Origin: Mycolicibacterium sp. P9-64
Lineage (GTDB): Bacteria; Actinomycetota; Actinomycetes; Mycobacteriales; Mycobacteriaceae
Assembly (NCBI RefSeq): GCF_008329605.1
Contig: NZ_NPKO01000011.1
Location: 214,845 to 278,844, forward strand
Direction of reading: 5' to 3'
DNA: 64,000 bases
Shown here: positions 60,013-64,000 of the stretch, one piece after another
Position numbering within the stretch: position 1 is the stretch's first letter
Layout: every line of letters starts with the position of its first letter
Notes under the pieces: model-generated
The model's input: the letters and a program-made list of their open reading frames with translations, nothing else
The model's database searches: none
Told to the model about the DNA's origin: nothing
Translations under genes and position numbers: made by a program

Positions 60013-60843
60013 TTAGTGGCCGAGAGGGTGGGCGTCCAGCCAGGCGCCCGCCACCGCGCCCGGCTCCTTGCCTTCGGCGATCTGGCGACGCATGTCGGCA
60101 AGCGCCCCGGTGTCGAGTTCGCCTGCGATCTGGTTGAGTGCAAGCACCTGCTGCTCGTTCAACTCATTGCGCCGGTACAGCGGCACCACGTTCTCCGCAA
60201 GGATGAGCGACGTGCGGTCGGGCAGCACCAGGGCGTCGTCGGGCGGGTTCGTCGCGGCGGTCGACGTCCACGCCGCGTTCACCTGGCCTGACCGCAGGGA
60301 CGCGAACAGCGTTGCCGTGTCGGGAAATTCGCGCGCCTTGGGTAACTTGCACGCGCCGACCGCGACGGGCACGGTTGCACCCTTGACGACGCCGACCTTC
60401 AGCTCGCCACAGTGGGCGACCAGCGCCGTCACGTCGTGCCGCTTCCAGGCATCCGCCGTCGTCTCGGTCACCGCCAGCGCGGGCTTGTCCTGGGCGGACT
60501 GGGTGTAGTCCCCCGCGCCGATGCCCTCCGGCAGCGCAGAGATCATCGACCGGTACACCTGCTCATCGGCACGGGCCGTCGCATCCGGATCGAAGCGCTT
60601 CAGCAGTTGACCGGTGAAACCCGGCACCACCATGACGTCGCCGCTGTCGAGATCGGCGATCGGATCAGCGCTCGACTCCACGTGTGCGGGGCTGCCGTAG
60701 TACCGCAGCGCCGCCGCATACACCTGCGCAAGCAGCGCCGACTCGGGATCCTGGCCCGCGCCGACCGCGACCGACGGTGCTCCTGTTTGACTCCCGCAGC
60801 CGGCGACGAGCAGCGCAACGAGCGCGACCGCCATCCGGCGCAT
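60013..60843 (-). CDS. lpqZ: Lipoprotein LpqZ, OpuAC-like substrate-binding protein
   Basis: 276 residues from the ATG at 60843 (MRRMAVALVALLVAGCGSQTG), with a perfect lipobox VAGC. The mature part is a type II periplasmic binding fold of the glycine betaine/choline (OpuAC) class: DVMVVPGFTGQLLKRF, ALPEGIGAGDYTQSAQDKPAL, WTSTAATNPPDDALVLPD, and an end resembling AEGKEPGAVAGAWLDAHPL. No permease or ATPase is nearby, so partners would be elsewhere. It begins eight bases after the malic enzyme stop and is likely cotranscribed. It matches Rv1244 in position. Confidence 0.83.
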   Translation of the reverse strand: MRRMAVALVALLVAGCGSQTGAPSVAVGAGQDPESALLAQVYAAALRYYGSPAHVESSADPIADLDSGDVMVVPGFTGQLLKRFDPDATARADEQVYRSMISALPEGIGAGDYTQSAQDKPALAVTETTADAWKRHDVTALVAHCGELKVGVVKGATVPVAVGACKLPKAREFPDTATLFASLRSGQVNAAWTSTAATNPPDDALVLPDRTSLILAENVVPLYRRNELNEQQVLALNQIAGELDTGALADMRRQIAEGKEPGAVAGAWLDAHPLGH

Positions 60844-60851
60844 CGCGCGGC

Positions 60852-62054
60852 TCAGGCCTTCGACGCCGCAGCCACGGCAGCCGCAACGGCCGGGCAAACC
60901 CGCGGGTCCAGCGCGCTTGGCACGATGTGGTCGACGGCCAGGTCGTCGCCGACGACCGAGAAGATCGCCTCGGCAGCGGCCACCTTCATCGCCTCGGTGA
61001 TGCGGCGCGCCCCGGCGTCCAGCGCTCCGCGGAACACCCCCGGGAAGGCCAGCACGTTGTTGATCTGGTTCGGGAAGTCGCTGCGGCCCGTTGCCACCAC
61101 GGCGGCGTACTTGCGCGCCGCGTCGGGGTGGATCTCGGGGTCGGGATTCGACATTGCGAATACGATGCCGCCGGGCGCCATCGTCGCGATCAGCTCTTCG
61201 GGAACCAGTCCGGCCGATACCCCCATGAACACGTCGGCGCCATCGAGCGCCTCGGCGAGTCCACCGGTGAGGCCGCGCGGGTTGGTCCTGGTGGCCAGCT
61301 CTTCCTTGAAGGGGTTCATGCCTTCGCGGCCGGCGTGCAGAATGCCCTGGCTGTCCAGCACGGTGATGTCGGCGATTCCCTTGGCCAGCAAGATGTTCGA
61401 GCAGGCGATACCGGCCGCGCCCGCGCCCGACATCACCACCTTCAGCGTGTGCATGTCGCGATCGAGCGCCTTGGTGGCGCCAAGCAGCGCGGCGAGCACG
61501 ACGATCGCGGTTCCGTGCTGGTCGTCGTGCATGACCGGGCAGTCCAACGCTTCGATCACGCGCCGCTCGATCTCGAAGCAGCGGGGCGCGGAGATGTCCT
61601 CGAGGTTGACCGCACCGAACGTGGGGCGCAGTCGGATGATCGTCTCGACGATTTCGTCGGGGTCCTTGGTGTCCAACACGATCGGGATGGAGTCGAGGCC
61701 GCCGAACGTCTTGAACAGTGCGCTCTTGCCCTCCATCACCGGAAGCGACGCGGCGGGGCCGATGTCACCGAGGCCGAGCACCGCCGTGCCGTCGCTGATG
61801 ACCGCGACCAGCCGGTTGGCCCAGGTGTACTTCTTGGCCAGCGTGTGATCGGTCGCGATGGCACGACTGACCTGGGCGACGCCCGGCGTGTAGGCGATCG
61901 AGAGGGCACGCTGCGTGTCCAAGGGTGCCTTCAGCTCGACGGTGAGCTTGCCACCCTCGTGGGCTTCGAAGATCTCCGCGTCATCGATGACGACTTGTGG
62001 TGTACGTACCAATGACGAGCGCTCGCGCGAGGAATCAATGGCTCCGTTGGTCAC
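60852..62054 (-). CDS. NAD(P)-dependent malic enzyme, short form
   Basis: 400 residues from a GTG at 62054. TACCCT ends six bases before this codon, suggesting a leaderless start; a GTG at 62072 would add six residues. ALSIAYTPGVAQVSRAI with the catalytic Tyr, NRLVAVISDGTAVLGLGDIG, FGAVNLEDISAPRCFEIE (metal Glu-Asp), VMHDDQHGTAIVVLAAL and VVMSGAGAAGIACSNILL (nucleotide site) are the standard order. It decarboxylates malate to pyruvate with CO2 release, an anaplerotic link next to kgd. It is distinct from the longer 548-residue Mez type. Confidence 0.88.
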   Translation of the reverse strand: MTNGAIDSSRERSSLVRTPQVVIDDAEIFEAHEGGKLTVELKAPLDTQRALSIAYTPGVAQVSRAIATDHTLAKKYTWANRLVAVISDGTAVLGLGDIGPAASLPVMEGKSALFKTFGGLDSIPIVLDTKDPDEIVETIIRLRPTFGAVNLEDISAPRCFEIERRVIEALDCPVMHDDQHGTAIVVLAALLGATKALDRDMHTLKVVMSGAGAAGIACSNILLAKGIADITVLDSQGILHAGREGMNPFKEELATRTNPRGLTGGLAEALDGADVFMGVSAGLVPEELIATMAPGGIVFAMSNPDPEIHPDAARKYAAVVATGRSDFPNQINNVLAFPGVFRGALDAGARRITEAMKVAAAEAIFSVVGDDLAVDHIVPSALDPRVCPAVAAAVAAASKA

Positions 62055-62211
62055 GGCGCCAGGGTACTTCACCCAGAAACCTCACTTGGGCCGGTTGACC
62101 ACTCGTGAGAAAGATCGACCAACAGAGCGCTGCCAGCGTTGGGGCGTACCATTTCAACGTTCGATTCGGCCCCGACGGGGCTTCTTCGCCCGCCGAAGGG
62201 GAGGTCTGCGC

Positions 62212-63315
62212 ATGCCTTCGTTCCGCGCTCTGCAACCTTCGATCCTGCGCCCTACGGTTCGCCGCGGGCCCACGCTCGATGCCCAATCGATCCACGTGCC
62301 CGTTGCACGTGCGATGGTCGACTGCGGCGTCTACGCCGACGGCATCCGGATGCCCGGCAAGTACACCCACGCAGCCGCTCTGACCAAGGTGCGGGAGCTC
62401 GAAGAGGCAGGCACCCGAGCGTTCGTCTGGATTGGCCTGCACGAACCCGACGAACACCAGATGCAGGCAGTGGCAGACGTCTTCGGCCTGCACGAGCTGG
62501 CCGTCGAGGACGCGGTGCACGCCCACCAGCGGCCCAAGCTGGAGCGCTACGACCAAACCCTGTTCCTGGTGCTCAAGACCGTGAACTACGTCGAGCACGA
62601 ATCGATGGCGCTGGCCCGCGAGATCGTGGAGACCGGCGAGATCATGATCTTCGTCGGACCCGACTTCGTGGTCACCGTCCGGCACGGCGACCACGGCGGC
62701 CTCGCCGGGGTGCGCAAGCAGATGGACTCCGCACCCGCCAACTGCGCACTGGGTCCCTACGCCGTGATGCATGCGATCGCCGACCACGTCGTCGATGCCT
62801 ACCTCGACGTCACCGACCTGGTCGAGACGGACATCGACGCCATGGAAGAGAACGTCTTCTCAGCAGACAGCGAAACCGACATCGAGCACATCTACCTGAT
62901 GAAGCGCGAGGTCGTCGAGCTGCGCAGGGCGGTCGCCCCCTTGACGCTGGCCCTGCAGCGGATGGGCACCGACCACAACGACCTGATCTCCAAGGAGGTC
63001 AGGCGCTACATGCGCGACGTGCTCGACCACAACACGCAAGCCGCCGACCGGATCGCGAGTTACGACGAGATGCTCAGCTCGCTGGTGCAGGCGGCCGTCG
63101 GCAAGGTGTCGATGCAGCAGAACCTCGACATGCGCAAGATCTCGGCGTGGGTGGCGATCGCCGCGGTGCCGACGGCGCTGGCGGGCATCTATGGCATGAA
63201 CTTCGACCACATGCCCGAACTGCACCAGGTGTGGGGTTATCCCGCGGTGCTGTTGGTGATGGCGACGGTGTGCACGATTCTCTACACCACGTTCCGGCGC
63301 AACCACTGGCTGTAG
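62212..63315 (+). CDS. corA: CorA magnesium/cobalt channel
   Basis: 367 residues from the ATG at 62212, behind GGGGAGG. A large cytoplasmic domain with long helices is followed by two C-terminal membrane segments. The first of these ends in the selectivity motif GMN (GIYGMNFDHMPEL near residue 334) and the protein closes with the basic TFRRNHWL. It forms a pentameric Mg2+ uptake channel gated by cytoplasmic Mg2+. Matches Rv1239c in position (from memory). The interval 63316-63551 shows no recognisable gene. Confidence 0.92.
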   Translation: MPSFRALQPSILRPTVRRGPTLDAQSIHVPVARAMVDCGVYADGIRMPGKYTHAAALTKVRELEEAGTRAFVWIGLHEPDEHQMQAVADVFGLHELAVEDAVHAHQRPKLERYDQTLFLVLKTVNYVEHESMALAREIVETGEIMIFVGPDFVVTVRHGDHGGLAGVRKQMDSAPANCALGPYAVMHAIADHVVDAYLDVTDLVETDIDAMEENVFSADSETDIEHIYLMKREVVELRRAVAPLTLALQRMGTDHNDLISKEVRRYMRDVLDHNTQAADRIASYDEMLSSLVQAAVGKVSMQQNLDMRKISAWVAIAAVPTALAGIYGMNFDHMPELHQVWGYPAVLLVMATVCTILYTTFRRNHWL

Positions 63316-63551
63316 CGGGGTCACGTCGCGGGCCGGCGGCGCTGCTCTGAATGTCCGCCGTGGCGAGCTTCGTGCCGATCTCGGTAAGCACGAGCGGGCT
63401 CGCGAAGCCCATGCGTTGCGTCGTCGTGGTGGTTCGTCGTCGACACCGGCATCGACGAGCCCCCTTCTGCTGACGGTGGGGCGGGATCAGCGCCGCACCA
63501 TTGTCAGGCCGGATCGCCTGACGGCTCGACACGGGCTCACCCGCGGGGGCG

Positions 63552-64000
63552 TTAGGCTGCCTTGCCGTCGGGCGGGTCTGGGTCGCCGGATTGGTGAATC
63601 GTGTTGTCGCGGTTGGTCGCCGGTCCGTCGGTGGTCGCCGGACTGTCATTAGCCCTCGGCTCGCCATTGGTCGCCGGCCGGTCGGTGGCCGCCCGCGGAG
63701 GTGTCCATGCGTCGTCGGGGGGTGGGTGCAGTTTTTCGGGTTGGTGGTAGTGGTTGATGCGGGTTTGTCCGGTGTCCAGGTGTGGGGGCGGGATCCATTC
63801 GACGTCGTGGCGGTCGGTGATGCGGGTGGTCCAGCCATCTGTTCCGACCATCCGATTGTCGGGTCCGCAGGCCAGGGCGAGGTCGTCGACGTTGGTGAGT
63901 CCGCCGTCGGTCCAATCCCGGGCGGCGTGGTGGGCCTGGGTGCCGTACGCGGGCACGGTGCAGCCGGGTTTGGTGCAGCCACCGTCGCGGGCGATCAACG
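63552..64000 (-). CDS. HNH endonuclease-domain protein, 13E12/DUF222 type, N-terminus outside window
   Basis: Only the C-terminal 149 or so codons are present; the gene continues past the right edge. The HNH nuclease motif reads RDGGCTKPGCTVPAYGTQAHHAARDWTDGG (core CTKPGC...AHHAARDW) followed by NVDDLALACGPDNRMV, as in the many 13E12-family proteins of mycobacteria, which usually have a DUF222 N-terminus. The tail is low-complexity, with Asp/Pro/Ala/Thr repeats such as DRPATNGEPRANDSPATTDG. Such genes are often multicopy and move between sites. Function unproven. Confidence 0.8.
   Translation of the reverse strand, partial: LIARDGGCTKPGCTVPAYGTQAHHAARDWTDGGLTNVDDLALACGPDNRMVGTDGWTTRITDRHDVEWIPPPHLDTGQTRINHYHQPEKLHPPPDDAWTPPRAATDRPATNGEPRANDSPATTDGPATNRDNTIHQSGDPDPPDGKAA

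Noticed and set aside
1..64000. tRNA, rRNA, CRISPR arrays, intact insertion sequences, prophage genes
   Set aside because: None was recognised: I saw no transposase or integrase frame and no tRNA-like sequence, though without a covariance search small RNAs could be missed.

Overview
The window is about 64 kb of high-GC actinobacterial DNA from a mycobacterium, most likely a fast-growing environmental Mycolicibacterium-type species. Markers are an MmpS/MmpL pair, a Ddn-type F420 nitroreductase-fold protein, a CYP130-type P450, an LprE and an LpqZ lipoprotein, a Kgd-type fused 2-oxoglutarate enzyme, an IdeR iron box and a 13E12-type HNH protein at the right edge. From memory, the gene order from the class III cyclase (9.3 kb) to corA (62.2 kb) follows M. 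tuberculosis Rv1264 down to Rv1239c, read in reverse: cyclase, amiB2, HIT, Ddn-like, udgB, tap, FAD oxidase, cyp130-tetR, acyltransferase, deaD, lprE, nuclease-helicase, DHA2 exporter, Rv1249c-like, kgd, SDR, lpqZ, corA. Several accessory blocks interrupt this backbone.

Layout. 0-5.4 kb: a butanediol/acetoin-type dehydrogenase operon with a truncated GAF regulator, divergent from a flavin monooxygenase across a pair of matching palindromes; then a deoxyinosine glycosylase and RidA. 5.5-19.6 kb: GH114 lipoprotein, amidase, cyclase, TetR/aldo-keto reductase pair, HIT, Ddn-like, luciferase-like enzyme, UdgB, Tap, a pdxH relic, then lactate permease plus FAD oxidase closed by a strong hairpin. 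19.7-26.3 kb: MmpS/MmpL with a divergent TetR, then cyp130-tetR. 26.3-31 kb: sulfatase, iron-box-controlled siderophore-interacting protein, peroxiredoxin and its divergent TetR. 31-39.3 kb: acyltransferase, deaD, lprE, RecB/UPF1-type nuclease-helicase and a second FAD oxidase.

39.3-50.3 kb is the most interesting part: a catabolic island whose genes all lie on the minus strand. It encodes a linalool dehydratase/isomerase-family protein translationally coupled to a cytoplasmic SCO/SenC-type thiol protein, a GAF/Fis-type regulator, and an aldehyde dehydrogenase, alcohol dehydrogenase and acyl-CoA synthetase joined by 4-base overlaps, plus an AraC regulator and an HD/NTF2-like protein. The two promoter regions, before the isomerase gene and before the dehydrogenase operon, carry the same GTGTTCG-N5-CGAACAC palindrome. 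This reads as a pathway from a tertiary allylic terpene alcohol (linalool type) through primary alcohol and aldehyde to acyl-CoA. Gene relics (adenosine deaminase, SDR) lie at its left edge and inside it.

50.4-64 kb: two drug-type exporters, kgd, an SDR, lpqZ, malic enzyme, corA and a partial HNH gene. Two short repeat families recur between genes: a 66-bp element with inverted ends (three copies) and a GAGCGAAGCGAC-core element in single or tandem copies. Many genes appear leaderless, with TANNNT 6-8 bases before an ATG or GTG start.
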